Source: Pseudomonas fluorescens (GTDB lineage: Bacteria; Pseudomonadota; Gammaproteobacteria; Pseudomonadales; Pseudomonadaceae). Taken from it: DNA of 64,000 bases. Below are positions 38,342 to 46,732 of the stretch, piece after piece. Both the position numbers and the translations under genes were made by a program. Within the stretch, counting starts at the first letter, position 1, and each line of letters starts with the position of its first letter. Under the pieces are notes generated by a model. That model was given only the letters and a program-made list of their open reading frames with translations. It made no database searches and was not told the origin of the DNA. The DNA is taken from NCBI RefSeq assembly GCF_001708445.1, contig NZ_CP015637.1, positions 5,457,001-5,521,000 on the forward strand. The letters run 5' to 3'.

Positions 38342-39229
38342 ATGTCGCTTAAGCACTTTATCCAAATCACCAAACCGGGGATCATTTTCGGTAACGTGCT
38401 TTCTGTGGCAGGCGGTTTCTTCCTGGCCTCCAAGGGACATGTCGATCTGGCCATCTTCCTGGCTGCAATGATCGGTACGTCCCTGGTGGTAGCTTCCGGT
38501 TGTGTGTTCAACAACTGCATCGACCGCGACATCGATATCAAGATGGAACGCACCAAGAATCGCGTGCTGGTCCAGGGGCTTATCTCCCTGAAACTGGCAC
38601 TGATCTTCGCGACCGTCCTGGGTGTTGCCGGCGTGGTGTTGTTGTACAAGGTGGCCAACCCGCTGGCGGCGCTGTTTGCCGTGATCGGCTTCGTCATCTA
38701 CGTCGGCCTCTACAGCCTGTACCTCAAGCGCAAGTCGGTTCACGGCACGCTGGTGGGCAGTCTGTCGGGGGCGATGCCGCCGGTGATTGGTTATGTAGCT
38801 GTGACCAATAGCTTCGACATGGCCGCGCTGGTGCTGCTGGTGATGTTCAGCCTGTGGCAGATGCCGCATTCCTATGCCATCGCGATCTTCCGTTTCAACG
38901 ACTACCTGGCTGCGTCGATTCCGGTTCTTCCGGTCAAGCGCGGCATCCAGGTGGCCAAGAAACACATCCTGCTCTACATCCTGGCCTTCCTCGTGGCGAC
39001 CTTGATGTTGACCTTCAGTGGCTACGCCGGCATGAGCTACCTCGCTGTCGCCGCCGCCATGGGCATGTACTGGTTGTACATGGCCTGGACCGGCTACAAG
39101 GCGGTGGACGACACCGTCTGGGCACGCAAGCTGTTCGTGTTCTCGATCTTCACCATCACCGCGCTCAGCGTGATGATGTCCCTGGATTTCCAGGTGCCGA
39201 GAGAGTTGTTGCTGACCTACGCGCCCTGA
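38342..39229 (+). CDS. cyoE: protohaem IX farnesyltransferase (haem O synthase)
   Basis: A 295-residue UbiA-family membrane prenyltransferase that attaches farnesyl to haem b for the bo3 oxidase. The aspartate-rich site is in [20 protein letters not shown] (about residues 56-75), with [19 protein letters not shown] downstream. It ends the cyo operon and is followed by a strong terminator. Confidence 0.96.
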   Translation: MSLKHFIQITKPGIIFGNVLSVAGGFFLASKGHVDLAIFLAAMIGTSLVVASGCVFNNCIDRDIDIKMERTKNRVLVQGLISLKLALIFATVLGVAGVVLLYKVANPLAALFAVIGFVIYVGLYSLYLKRKSVHGTLVGSLSGAMPPVIGYVAVTNSFDMAALVLLVMFSLWQMPHSYAIAIFRFNDYLAASIPVLPVKRGIQVAKKHILLYILAFLVATLMLTFSGYAGMSYLAVAAAMGMYWLYMAWTGYKAVDDTVWARKLFVFSIFTITALSVMMSLDFQVPRELLLTYAP

Positions 39230-39248
39230 GTGGTTCCAAGCAGTGAAC

Positions 39249-39284
39249 AAGCCCCGCCTTCGTGAGAAGCGCGGGGCTTTTTCT
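39249..39284 (+). terminator. rho-independent terminator of the cyo operon
   Basis: AAGCCCCGC and GCGGGGCTTTTT arms enclose CTTCGTGAGAA, 20 bases after the cyoE stop. Confidence 0.9.
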
Positions 39285-39376
39285 TGGGCGCGGGTTAAAT
39301 CGGCTGGCGGCTTTCTCGTCATACCTCACTGTATGAGCCGTGCGAATCCATTACCCGCGTACAAGGAGTTGTCACC

Positions 39377-40468
39377 ATGGTCAGCGTCAGTCGTCGCTCC
39401 CTTCTCGCCCTGGGCGCGGCCCTGCCCTTGTTGGGGCGCCTGGATTGGGCGGTTGCCAGCCCGCCGCCGGCCAAGGCGGACAAGGTGCGGCTCAACTACA
39501 ACGAAAGCCCCTACGGCCCTTCAGGTGCTGCCCGCGAAGCGATGCGAGAGGCGATTGCCACTGCCGGACGCTATCCCTACAGCCACATGTACGGCCTGGC
39601 CGCGCTGTTCGCCCAGCAGCAGGGGATTGCCGAAGAACAGGTCGCGGTGTTTTCCGGCTCCATGGCGGCGCTACGCTATGCCGTCCTGGCGTTTACCGGT
39701 GAAACCCGCGGCCTGGTGATGGCCACGCCGTCCTACGAGGTGCCGCGCCAGGCGGCCGAGTCGCGCAAGGCACCGGTGCGCGAGGTGGACCTCAATACCG
39801 AGCACGCCCACGACATCCCCGCCATGCTCGCCGCCGATCCCCAGGCCGGTATGCTCTACGTGTGTAATCCCAACAACCCGACCGGCACCATGACCCCGAC
39901 CGACGCCATCCGCCAGGCGCTGGCGGACAAGCCCAAAGGCAGTGTGTTGGTGGTGGATGAGGCCTACATCGATTTCTCCGACGCCCCCAGCTGCGTGAGT
40001 TGGGTCAAGGAACACGACGACCTGCTGGTGTTGCGCACCTTCTCGAAAATCTACGGCATGGCCGGCGCCCGCGTTGGCCTGGCAATCGGTGCCCCGGCGC
40101 TGCTGGAGCGCCTCGCGGTGTTCGGCGGCGACAACGTACCGGCAGGCACCGGCTTGCTCGGCGCGCGCGCCAGCCTGGAAGACGTCAAGCTGTTGCCGCA
40201 ACGCAAGGCGCTCAATGCCCAACTGCGTGAGGAGACCATTACCTGGCTCAAGGCCCGTGGGTTCACTTGCACGGCGTCCCAGAGCAACTGCTTTATGATC
40301 GATGTGAAGCAACCGGCCGAGCAGGTGATCGAGAAGCTGGCCGGGCAAGGTGTGCTGATTGGACGGGTGTGGAAGAACTGGCCGCAGTGGGTACGCGTCA
40401 CGGTGGGGAGCAAGCGCGAGATGGCGCGGTTTCGTGAGGTGTTTGCGGCGCAGATGTCGTCTGTTTAA
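39377..40468 (+). CDS. HisC-like PLP aminotransferase with a Tat-type signal
   Basis: A 363-residue fold-type I aminotransferase of the histidinol-phosphate branch. Residues 1-30 carry VSRRSLLALGAALPLLG, a twin-arginine signal followed by a hydrophobic stretch and an A-x-A-like site (WAVASPP). The core has RLNYNESPYGPSGAAREAM, YVCNPNNPTGT, VVDEAYIDF and the PLP lysine in RTFSKIYGMAGARVG. Export of a PLP enzyme is uncommon. Pseudomonas periplasmic PvdN and PtaA provide precedent, but this gene is not near pyoverdine genes. The ATG at 39377 follows AAGGAG. Confidence 0.83.
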   Translation: MVSVSRRSLLALGAALPLLGRLDWAVASPPPAKADKVRLNYNESPYGPSGAAREAMREAIATAGRYPYSHMYGLAALFAQQQGIAEEQVAVFSGSMAALRYAVLAFTGETRGLVMATPSYEVPRQAAESRKAPVREVDLNTEHAHDIPAMLAADPQAGMLYVCNPNNPTGTMTPTDAIRQALADKPKGSVLVVDEAYIDFSDAPSCVSWVKEHDDLLVLRTFSKIYGMAGARVGLAIGAPALLERLAVFGGDNVPAGTGLLGARASLEDVKLLPQRKALNAQLREETITWLKARGFTCTASQSNCFMIDVKQPAEQVIEKLAGQGVLIGRVWKNWPQWVRVTVGSKREMARFREVFAAQMSSV

Positions 40469-40529
40469 ACAGGCGTACCCTCTTGGCTGACATTTGGGCA
40501 GTTCGTCAGAAAGCTGAATTTCGATTTGT

Positions 40530-40558
40530 AAAACTATAGGCAAGTTGCCTATAGTTTT
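40530..40558. promoter_or_regulatory. perfect palindromic operator of the toxin-antitoxin operon
   Basis: The arms AAAACTATAGGCAA and TTGCCTATAGTTTT meet around a single G, giving a 29-base perfect palindrome that ends 3 bases before the toxin ATG at 40562. This is the expected place for autorepression by the HigA-type antitoxin. TATAGGCA and TATAGTTT could also supply a -10, which would make the mRNA leader very short. Confidence 0.75.
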
Positions 40559-40561
40559 CCC

Positions 40562-40906
40562 ATGCGTTCTATTTTCTTCGAGACTTCATCGTTTACCGCC
40601 ACCGTAGGTCATTACCTGACGGATGATGAATATCGATTGCTGCAAAACGAGATGCAGTGGAACCCTTTGGCTGGCGATGTGATGCCCCGTACAGGAGGGT
40701 TTCGCAAGCTACGGTGGTCAGATGGCAAGCGTGGTAAAGGAAAGCGTAGTGGCTTACGGGTTATTTACTACTGGCTCACCACTGATGGTCACTTTTGGAT
40801 GTTTGCTATCTACAACAAAGACGAATTGGAAAATTTGACTGCCGATCAAGAGAAGGCACTTAAAAAGGCCATAGAGGCCGAACTGAAAAAACGAGGTACC
40901 CCATGA
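40562..40906 (+). CDS. RelE/HigB-type toxin of a type II toxin-antitoxin pair
   Basis: A 114-residue basic protein related to RelE/HigB-2 mRNA interferases. Family features are GFRKLRWSDGKRGKGKRSGLRVIYY (quoted segment: LRWSDGKRGKGKRSGLRVIY) and the C-terminal FAIYNKDELENLTADQEKAL. It overlaps the antitoxin gene by 4 bases (ATGA). Toxin-first order is typical of HigBA. Because the operator abuts the ATG, no proper ribosome-binding site is visible and translation may be weak or leaderless. Confidence 0.87.
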   Translation: MRSIFFETSSFTATVGHYLTDDEYRLLQNEMQWNPLAGDVMPRTGGFRKLRWSDGKRGKGKRSGLRVIYYWLTTDGHFWMFAIYNKDELENLTADQEKALKKAIEAELKKRGTP

Positions 40907-41217
40907 AAAAGCGCGATCTGTTTGCAGAGTTGATGCAGGGCGTTAGCGACATGACTGCTCACCGAGAAGGCAAAATCACTCTTCGGCAAAGCACTGTGGA
41001 GGACAAGCCCGTTCCTGAGGTGTCAGCCCAAGAGATCGTGGCACTGCGGGATAAATTGCATATGTCACAGTCGGTGTTTGCCCGGAGCATACGGACGAGC
41101 CCCGGCACGCTGAGAAACTGGGAACAGGACAAATCCAAACCCAATGCTCAGGCCGCACTCCTGATCAGGCTGGTTGAAAAGTTTCCGGATATGGTGGATC
41201 GATTGGCGACCGTCTGA
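40903..41217 (+). CDS. HigA/NadS-type helix-turn-helix antitoxin
   Basis: A 104-residue antitoxin. The N-terminal part (about 1-45) probably wraps the toxin. The Xre-type helix-turn-helix covers about 50-95 (LHMSQSVFARSIRTSPGTLR, then NWEQDKSKPNAQAALLIRL). It should bind the palindrome at 40530-40558. Its ATG overlaps the toxin stop, and a strong terminator follows. Confidence 0.88.
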   Translation: MKKRDLFAELMQGVSDMTAHREGKITLRQSTVEDKPVPEVSAQEIVALRDKLHMSQSVFARSIRTSPGTLRNWEQDKSKPNAQAALLIRLVEKFPDMVDRLATV

Positions 41218-41229
41218 ATCATCGGCAAC

Positions 41230-41268
41230 AAAAAGCCCCGCATTGGCAACACCGTGCGGGGCTTTTTG
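41230..41268. terminator. rho-independent terminator between antitoxin and the convergent unknown gene
   Basis: AAAAGCCCCGCA and TGCGGGGCTTTTT form a twelve-base stem around TTGGCAACACCG. It serves both strands, since the 41277 gene ends here from the other side. Confidence 0.9.
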
Positions 41269-41276
41269 GCTTCAGG

Positions 41277-41993
41277 TTACTGCTGCGCGATGCTGTACCC
41301 ATCAAACGCTGTCTGCTGCTGCAATGCGGTGATCACGCTCTTGCGGCTCAGCGGCTGTTCGGCGCCGGAGTTATCCACAAAGCTCTCAACCTCCAGTTCG
41401 GCCTCATCGCCTTCACCCACAAAGCTGAAGCCCAGGAACTCGAACGCGGCCCGGTCGACATTCAGTTTGGAGCGTGGCGTGCGCAGTGGCAGGGTGACGC
41501 TGATGCCGTCCTTGCTGATCACAAACACTTCGGCTTCTTTCTTGGGCCGTGCGGCCTTGCCCTTGCCGGCGCTTGGGTTGCTGATGGCCTGGTGGGACTG
41601 GTTCAGCACCTTGAGGGCCAGTCCGTAGACCAGCTCCTGGAACTCCGGGTCGTCCTTAAAGCTGGACAGGATGCGGCTGATCGAGAACTGGCTGCTCAGG
41701 TTTTCCAGGGCGGCGTTATCGGCGGCCTCGGCGTCCTTGAGTTGCTTGAGCTGACCCATCAGGTCGTAGGCTTTGTCGTCGTCGAAGGCATCGTGAGCCT
41801 GGCGGATCGCCACGCGCAGTTCGCGGATCTGGTCGCTTTCCTTGGAGGTGTGGAACGCGTCCAGCACCATCTCGCTGATGATCTTGGCCGCAGGCAGGTG
41901 CTGTGAAAGATTGATGGCGTTTTCGTATTCAGCTTTGGATTGCAAGGCGACTACGGATTCTTCGGCGGATTCTGCGGTGTAGGAATCGGACAT
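41277..41993 (-). CDS. unrecognised conserved-looking protein
   Basis: A 238-residue acidic soluble protein with no signal peptide or membrane segment. The N-terminal half (about 30-145) is helical and charged (VAIRQAHDAFDDDKAYDLMG, LKQLKDAEAADNAALENLSS). A low-complexity link, SAGKGKAARPKKE, precedes a beta-rich C-terminal part (about 155-238, VFVISKDGISVTLPLRTPRS). Codon use matches the neighbours, so it looks like a genuine core gene. No family was recognised and no function is proposed. Confidence 0.7.
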   Translation of the reverse strand: MSDSYTAESAEESVVALQSKAEYENAINLSQHLPAAKIISEMVLDAFHTSKESDQIRELRVAIRQAHDAFDDDKAYDLMGQLKQLKDAEAADNAALENLSSQFSISRILSSFKDDPEFQELVYGLALKVLNQSHQAISNPSAGKGKAARPKKEAEVFVISKDGISVTLPLRTPRSKLNVDRAAFEFLGFSFVGEGDEAELEVESFVDNSGAEQPLSRKSVITALQQQTAFDGYSIAQQ

Positions 41994-42137
41994 TGAAATT
42001 TCACTACTTCAGTAAGCGGAACAAAAAAGCGTCGCGCATTTTCAGGGGGGCAGGGGATCAGGTCAAGGCAGGTTCCGGCTGATGGGCAGGTATCTACACA
42101 ACTTTGACTCAACGCTGAACGTCCGGCAGATAGGGCT

Positions 42138-42480
42138 GTCGTGGCGAGCGGTGTTGTGGCAAGCGGGCTTGTGGCGAGCGGGCTTGTCCCGCGTTGGGCT
42201 GCGTAGCAGCCCCAGTAAAGAAGAACGCGGTGTATCAGACACTCTGTAGAGGCTGGTTTTGGGGCTGCTTCGCAGCCCAACGCGGGACAAGCCCGCTCGC
42301 CACAGGGAGATTTGTCAGGGGCTGAAAAGTACGTCAACGATAACGCGTGTCTCCTGAATGAACGCGGCGCCTGTGAGTTTTTCGCGAGCAAGCTCGCTCC
42401 TACAAAAGGCGATGTACGCTTAACTGAACGGCATTAGGGCAAGCCCGCTCGCCACAGTAAACCGGCTCGCCACAATGCAA
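42138..42480. repeat. REP cluster with partial and tandem units
   Basis: The 509-base gap between the unknown gene and the cupin holds repeats only. GTGGCGAGCGG units are tandemly reiterated at 42140-42190. A larger inverted pair (GTCCCGCGTTGGGCTGCGTA at the left, mirrored at 42260-42304) follows. A lone right half of the GTAGGAGCGAGC family is at 42381-42403, and its left half has been lost. GGCAAGCCCGCTCGCCACAG and CGGCTCGCCACA end the cluster at about 42440-42475. Confidence 0.8.
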
Positions 42481-42502
42481 AGCAGTTCACGGTAGAAGTG
42501 AA

Positions 42503-42847
42503 TCAAGCAAACACAAAATACTTACGCACCGTCTCGACCACTTCCCACGTGCCCTTCATCCCCGGTTCCACCACAAAGATATCCCCAGCGCGCAAGTGGA
42601 TCGGCTCCATGCCTTCCGGGGTGATCACGCAGTAGCCCTCTTGGAAGTGGCAGTATTCCCACTTCACGTATTCCACATACCACTTGCCCGGTGTGCAGAT
42701 CCAGGTGCCCATGATCTTGCTGCCGTCTTCGCTGGTGTAGGCGTTGAGGTTGACGGTGTGCGGGTCACCTTCGAGCTTTTCCCATTTGCAGGCATCCAGG
42801 ACGGGCAGCGGGTGGGTGTCGCGCAGTACGGTGATGGGCTTGGACAT
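42503..42847 (-). CDS. cupin-domain protein (DUF861-type)
   Basis: A 114-residue single-cupin protein. The second half carries CHFQEGYCVITPEGMEPIHL and AGDIFVVEPGMKGTWEVVET, the layout of Cupin_3/ureidoglycine-aminohydrolase-like small cupins. The start at 42847 follows TCGGAGTC; an extension to 42964 exists in frame but lacks family support. Metal ligands are incomplete compared with enzymatic cupins, so a binding or isomerase-like role is equally possible. Confidence 0.8.
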   Translation of the reverse strand: MSKPITVLRDTHPLPVLDACKWEKLEGDPHTVNLNAYTSEDGSKIMGTWICTPGKWYVEYVKWEYCHFQEGYCVITPEGMEPIHLRAGDIFVVEPGMKGTWEVVETVRKYFVFA

Positions 42848-42990
42848 GGATGACTCCGAGGCGGGGAATGGAAAGATGCACCCTAAGGCCTTGGGCGTTG
42901 CGTCAGTGGTCTGAACTCGACATCGGGATGCCCAGAAGCGCAGGGAGTCCGATGGTTGAGGCATCGCGAAGTCAGTGTGGAAGGCTTTTT

Positions 42991-43106
42991 TGTAGGAGCG
43001 AGCTTGCTCGCGAAGAACTCACAGACGCCGCGTTCGTTCAGGAAACACGCGTTATCGTTGAGGTTGTTCGCGAGCAAGAACTAGGCGTCCCCCTCGCTCC
43101 TACAGG
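42991..43106. repeat. REP pair of the GTAGGAGCGAGC family with an altered right arm
   Basis: The left unit is GTAGGAGCGAGCTTGCTCGC (42991-43013). The right unit reads GCGAGCAAG then AACTAGGCGTCCCC then CTCGCTCCTAC (about 43068-43104), so 14 extra bases interrupt the expected GCGAGCAAGCTCGCTCCTAC. The rest of the 453-base gap before kynB contains no gene that I can support. Confidence 0.75.
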
Positions 43107-43300
43107 AGGCTATGTACGTTTAACTGACCGGCATTAATCCTTGGTGGCCGCTCCTCTGTGGCCAGGCGATACTTCTGAGCGTAAATAAGCCGTTTCTTCG
43201 CAGTAAGTGCGAAATATTTCCGGCTTGGCGCAGGAATTCGCAAGAAAATTCACAGCTGGCCCTCGTATCATTCACCTCAGTACCGACCGAGAGCCTTGAA

Positions 43301-43951
43301 ATGAACCCAATAAAAACGTGGTGGGACATCAGCCCACCCTTGAGTGCGGCGACCCCGACCTGGCCGGGGGATACGCCGTTCCAGGAAGAGCGTGTATGGC
43401 AGTTCGGCCCGGAGTGTCCGGTGAATGTCGGGCGCATTACCTTGTCGCCGCACACCGGCGCCCACGTGGATGCCCCGCTGCATTACAGCGCGCAGGGTGC
43501 ACCGATTGGCGAAGTGTCGTTGGACGTGTACATGGGCCCGTGCCGCGTGTTGCATTGCCTGGAGAGCGGCGCGCTGGTGCAGCCGCATCAACTGGACGGG
43601 CGTGTGGATAACTTGCCCGAGCGCGTGTTACTGCGCACTTATCCACAAGCGCCGCTGACCGAGTGGGATTCGAATTTCACCGCCATCGCCCCGCAAACCA
43701 TCGAGCTGCTCGCCGGCCTGGGTGTGCGCCTGATCGGTATCGACACCCCGTCCCTGGACCCGCAACAGTCCAAGACCATGGATGCTCACAACGCCGTGGC
43801 CCGCCATGGCATGGCGATTCTCGAAGGCATCGTGCTCGATGACGTAGCGGAGGGCGACTATGAACTCATCGCGCTGCCCTTGCGGTTTGCCCATCTCGAC
43901 GCCAGCCCGGTCCGTGCCATTCTCCGCCCGCTCAAGGAGCCCACGCGATGA
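43301..43951 (+). CDS. kynB: arylformamidase (kynurenine formamidase)
   Basis: A 216-residue cyclase-family metal-dependent hydrolase that converts N-formylkynurenine to kynurenine. It carries [20 protein letters not shown] near the N-terminus and the zinc-binding [12 protein letters not shown] (about 50-61), then [19 protein letters not shown]. The ATG overlaps the rule of the operon: its stop overlaps the kynA start by 4 bases (ATGA). Control is probably by the Lrp-type regulator encoded at 46733-47215. Confidence 0.95.
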   Translation: MNPIKTWWDISPPLSAATPTWPGDTPFQEERVWQFGPECPVNVGRITLSPHTGAHVDAPLHYSAQGAPIGEVSLDVYMGPCRVLHCLESGALVQPHQLDGRVDNLPERVLLRTYPQAPLTEWDSNFTAIAPQTIELLAGLGVRLIGIDTPSLDPQQSKTMDAHNAVARHGMAILEGIVLDDVAEGDYELIALPLRFAHLDASPVRAILRPLKEPTR

Positions 43952-44805
43952 GCCAATGTCCTTTCTCAGCTGATTACCAACCCCCGGAAGAATGGCATAA
44001 CGCCGAACTGAATTTTTCCGAGTCCATGAGCTATGGCGACTACCTGGACCTGGGCAAAGTCCTCAGTGCCCAGCACCCGCTGTCGCCAGACCACAACGAA
44101 ATGCTCTTTATCATCCAGCACCAGACCTCCGAGCTGTGGATGAAACTGATGCTCCACGAACTCAAGGCCGCCCGCGAACACGTGCGCCTGGGCGAGTTGC
44201 CGCCAGCGTTCAAGATGCTGGCGCGGGTGTCGCGGATCTTCGATCAACTGGTGCACGCCTGGGCGGTGCTGGCGACGATGACGCCATCGGAGTACAAGGC
44301 GATTCGCCCGTTCCTGGGGCAGTCATCAGGGTTCCAGTCGTTCCAGTACCGTGAGATCGAATTCATCCTCGGCAACAAGAGCCCGGCGCTGTTGCGGCCC
44401 CATGCCCATCGGCCTGAGTTGTTGCAGGAGTTGCAGGTGGCGATTGCCACGCCGTCGCTGTACGACGAGGCGATCAACCTGATGGCCAAGGCGGGCCTGG
44501 CGATTGATCCCCACCGTGCCGAGCGCGACCCGACGGCGGCCACGGTGCATGATGACTCCGTGGAGGCGGCATGGCGTGAGGTCTATCGCGACCCAAGCCG
44601 GTACTGGGACCTGTATCAGTTGGCGGAAAAGTTTATCGACCTGGAGGACTCGTTCCGCCAATGGCGCTTCCGGCATGTGACCACGGTGGAGCGGATTATC
44701 GGCTTCCAGCCCGGCACCGGTGGCACCGAAGGCGTGGGTTACCTGCGCAAGATGCTCGACACGGTGCTGTTCCCCGAGCTGTGGCGGGTACGCTCCACGC
44801 TGTAA
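43948..44805 (+). CDS. kynA: tryptophan 2,3-dioxygenase
   Basis: A 285-residue haem dioxygenase that opens the tryptophan indole ring. Family motifs are [20 protein letters not shown] (about 51-70), [14 protein letters not shown] and [20 protein letters not shown], the latter containing the haem-ligand His and the substrate-binding loop. The N-terminus [20 protein letters not shown] is common in Pseudomonas. It is translationally coupled to kynB. Confidence 0.96.
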   Translation: MSQCPFSADYQPPEEWHNAELNFSESMSYGDYLDLGKVLSAQHPLSPDHNEMLFIIQHQTSELWMKLMLHELKAAREHVRLGELPPAFKMLARVSRIFDQLVHAWAVLATMTPSEYKAIRPFLGQSSGFQSFQYREIEFILGNKSPALLRPHAHRPELLQELQVAIATPSLYDEAINLMAKAGLAIDPHRAERDPTAATVHDDSVEAAWREVYRDPSRYWDLYQLAEKFIDLEDSFRQWRFRHVTTVERIIGFQPGTGGTEGVGYLRKMLDTVLFPELWRVRSTL

Positions 44806-44815
44806 ACGCAATCAA

Positions 44816-44845
44816 ATGTGGGAGGGGGCAAGCCCCCTCCCACAT
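44816..44845. repeat. REP-type hairpin between kynA and the permease
   Basis: ATGTGGGAGGGGG and CCCCCTCCCACAT are joined by a CAAG centre, a collapsed unit of the GGGAGGGGG family. It is located between two convergent genes and could terminate both. Confidence 0.75.
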
Positions 44846-44850
44846 GGATA

Positions 44851-46254
44851 TTACTGCGCAGCGGCGACCGCTTTCGTCTTACTCACTCGCAACCGGTAGG
44901 CCACATAGATAACCCCCACCCACACCGGCATCGCATACACCGACTCCCGAATCCCAGGAATCGCCAGCATCACGCTGATGATCATCAGCATGAACGCCAG
45001 GCACAGGTAGTTGCTGAACGGGAACCAGAAGGTCTTGAACGACGGCACCACGCCTTGCTCACCCATGGCTTTGCGGAACTTGATGTGCGTGATGCTGATC
45101 AGCGCCCAGTTGATCATCAGCGAGGCAACCACCAGCGCAAACAGCAACTCCAGGGCACTTTTCGGTGCCACGTAGTTGACCACCACGCACAGCATCGTCA
45201 CCAGCGCCGAAATACCCAGGGCCCGCAACGGTACGCCTTGCTTGTTGAGTTTCATCAGCGACTTGGGTGCATCGCCTTGCTCGGCCAGGCCGAACAGCAT
45301 GCGGCTGTTGCAGTACACGCCGCTGTTGTACACCGACAGCGCCGCGGTCAGTACCACGAAGTTGAGGATATGCGCGGCGGTGTCGTTCCCGATCAGCGAG
45401 AAGATCTGCACAAACGGGCTGCCGCTGTAGGCATCGCCCGACGCGCCGAGGGTTTGCAGCAGTTGATCCCACGGGTACAGCGACAGCAGCACGGTCAGGG
45501 CGCCGACGTAGAAAATCAGGATGCGGTACACCACCTGGTTGATCGCCTTCGGGATCACCTTGCGCGGTTCGCTGGCCTCGGCGGCGGTGATGCCCACCAG
45601 CTCCAGGCCGCCGAACGAGAACATGATGAACGCCATGGACATCAACAGCCCCATGCCGCCGTTGGGGAAGAACCCGCCGTGGCTCCACAGGTTGCTGATC
45701 GAGGCTTGCGGGCCGCCGGTGCCGCTGAACAGCAGGTAGCAGCCGAGCACGATCATGCCGACAATCGCCACCACCTTGATGATCGCGAACCAGAACTCAG
45801 CCTCACCGAAGAACTTCACGTTCAGGGTGTTGATCAGGTTCACCGCGACAAAGAACACCAGTGCGCTGACCCAGGTTGGGATCTCTGGCCACCAGAACTG
45901 GATGTACTTGCCCACGGCCGTCAGTTCGGCCATGCCCACCAGCACGTACAGCACCCAGTAGTTCCAGCCCGCCAGGAAGCCCGCGTAACCGCCCCAGTAT
46001 TTGTGCGCGAAGTGGCTGAATGAACCCGCCACCGGTTCTTCAACGATCATCTCGCCCAGCTGGCGCATGATCAGGAACGCGATGAAACCGGCAATTGCGT
46101 AGCCCAGGATCATCGACGGCCCCGCCGACTTGAGCACCCCGGCCGAACCGAGGAACAGCCCCGTGCCGATGGCCCCTCCCAAGGCAATCAGCTGAATATG
46201 CCGGTTCTTCAGGCCACGCTTGAGGCCTACCGGGTTAACCATGTCATCCGCCAT
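44851..46254 (-). CDS. amino acid permease (AAT family)
   Basis: A 467-residue APC-superfamily transporter with twelve hydrophobic helices. The first-helix motif is ALGGAIGTGLFLGSAGVL and FSFGGLELVGITAAEASEPR is typical of AroP/ProY/CycA-type permeases. The ATG at 46254 is spaced properly from AGAAGGGA; an ATG at 46260 lies too close to it. In the middle of the kynurenine genes it probably imports tryptophan, kynurenine or another aromatic amino acid. The substrate is inferred from context only. Confidence 0.87.
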   Translation of the reverse strand: MADDMVNPVGLKRGLKNRHIQLIALGGAIGTGLFLGSAGVLKSAGPSMILGYAIAGFIAFLIMRQLGEMIVEEPVAGSFSHFAHKYWGGYAGFLAGWNYWVLYVLVGMAELTAVGKYIQFWWPEIPTWVSALVFFVAVNLINTLNVKFFGEAEFWFAIIKVVAIVGMIVLGCYLLFSGTGGPQASISNLWSHGGFFPNGGMGLLMSMAFIMFSFGGLELVGITAAEASEPRKVIPKAINQVVYRILIFYVGALTVLLSLYPWDQLLQTLGASGDAYSGSPFVQIFSLIGNDTAAHILNFVVLTAALSVYNSGVYCNSRMLFGLAEQGDAPKSLMKLNKQGVPLRALGISALVTMLCVVVNYVAPKSALELLFALVVASLMINWALISITHIKFRKAMGEQGVVPSFKTFWFPFSNYLCLAFMLMIISVMLAIPGIRESVYAMPVWVGVIYVAYRLRVSKTKAVAAAQ

Positions 46255-46326
46255 TAACATTCCCTTCTACTTGTTTTTCTCGGGGTTGATTACACGCCGA
46301 ACCCGCCCCTCAGAAGTGCTGAGGGG

Positions 46327-46632
46327 TCAGATATTACTCTGCGTGAACTTTTCGTAATACAGCTGAACGCCATCAAGTGCCTGATCCACCAGCCATTGCT
46401 GGGCGGATTCGACCATTGGCGGGGGGCCGCACACGTACATATCGGCCGATCTGTCGCGTAATTCGGCCAGGTCGAAATGCTCGGTGAGGTAGCCACGCTT
46501 GCCGGACCATGCGGGCGAAGGGTTGCTCAGGACTTCGGTGCAGCGAAAGTGGGCGAGCCTGGAGGCGTAGACCTGGATGCGCGCCGCTTCGCACAAGTCT
46601 TCGACGCCGCGTACGCCGTAGTAGACGCCCCC
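46327..46632 (-). pseudogene. 3' relic of antC (anthranilate dioxygenase reductase)
   Basis: About 100 codons on the minus strand match the C-terminal NAD(P)-binding end of anthranilate/benzoate 1,2-dioxygenase reductases. They read GVYYGVRGVEDLCEAARI, then SADMYVCGPPPMVESAQQW and the terminal LYYEKFTQSNI with a stop at 46329. The ferredoxin and FAD parts are missing: the sequence runs straight into a REP element at about 46632. No antA or antB is present. This is the tail of a deleted antABC operon beside the anthranilate-producing kyn genes. Confidence 0.75.
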
Positions 46633-46718
46633 TGTAGGAGCGAGCTTGCTCGCGAAGGTATTTCAGGCGCATCGCTGCGCTGGATGTACCTGTTTCGCGA
46701 GCAAGCTCGCTCCTACAA
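46632..46718. repeat. REP pair, GTAGGAGCGAGC family
   Basis: CTGTAGGAGCGAGCTTGCTC at the left and GCGAGCAAGCTCGCTCCTAC at the right are separated by about 35 bases that differ from the common spacer. The left edge coincides with the break in the antC relic. Confidence 0.85.
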
Positions 46719-46732
46719 AAGGCATCGTCGGC

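Noticed and set aside
44818..46023. 401-codon plus-strand frame opposite the amino acid permease
   Set aside because: The minus strand encodes a clear twelve-helix permease. The plus frame gives a His/Gln-rich artefact beginning inside a REP hairpin.
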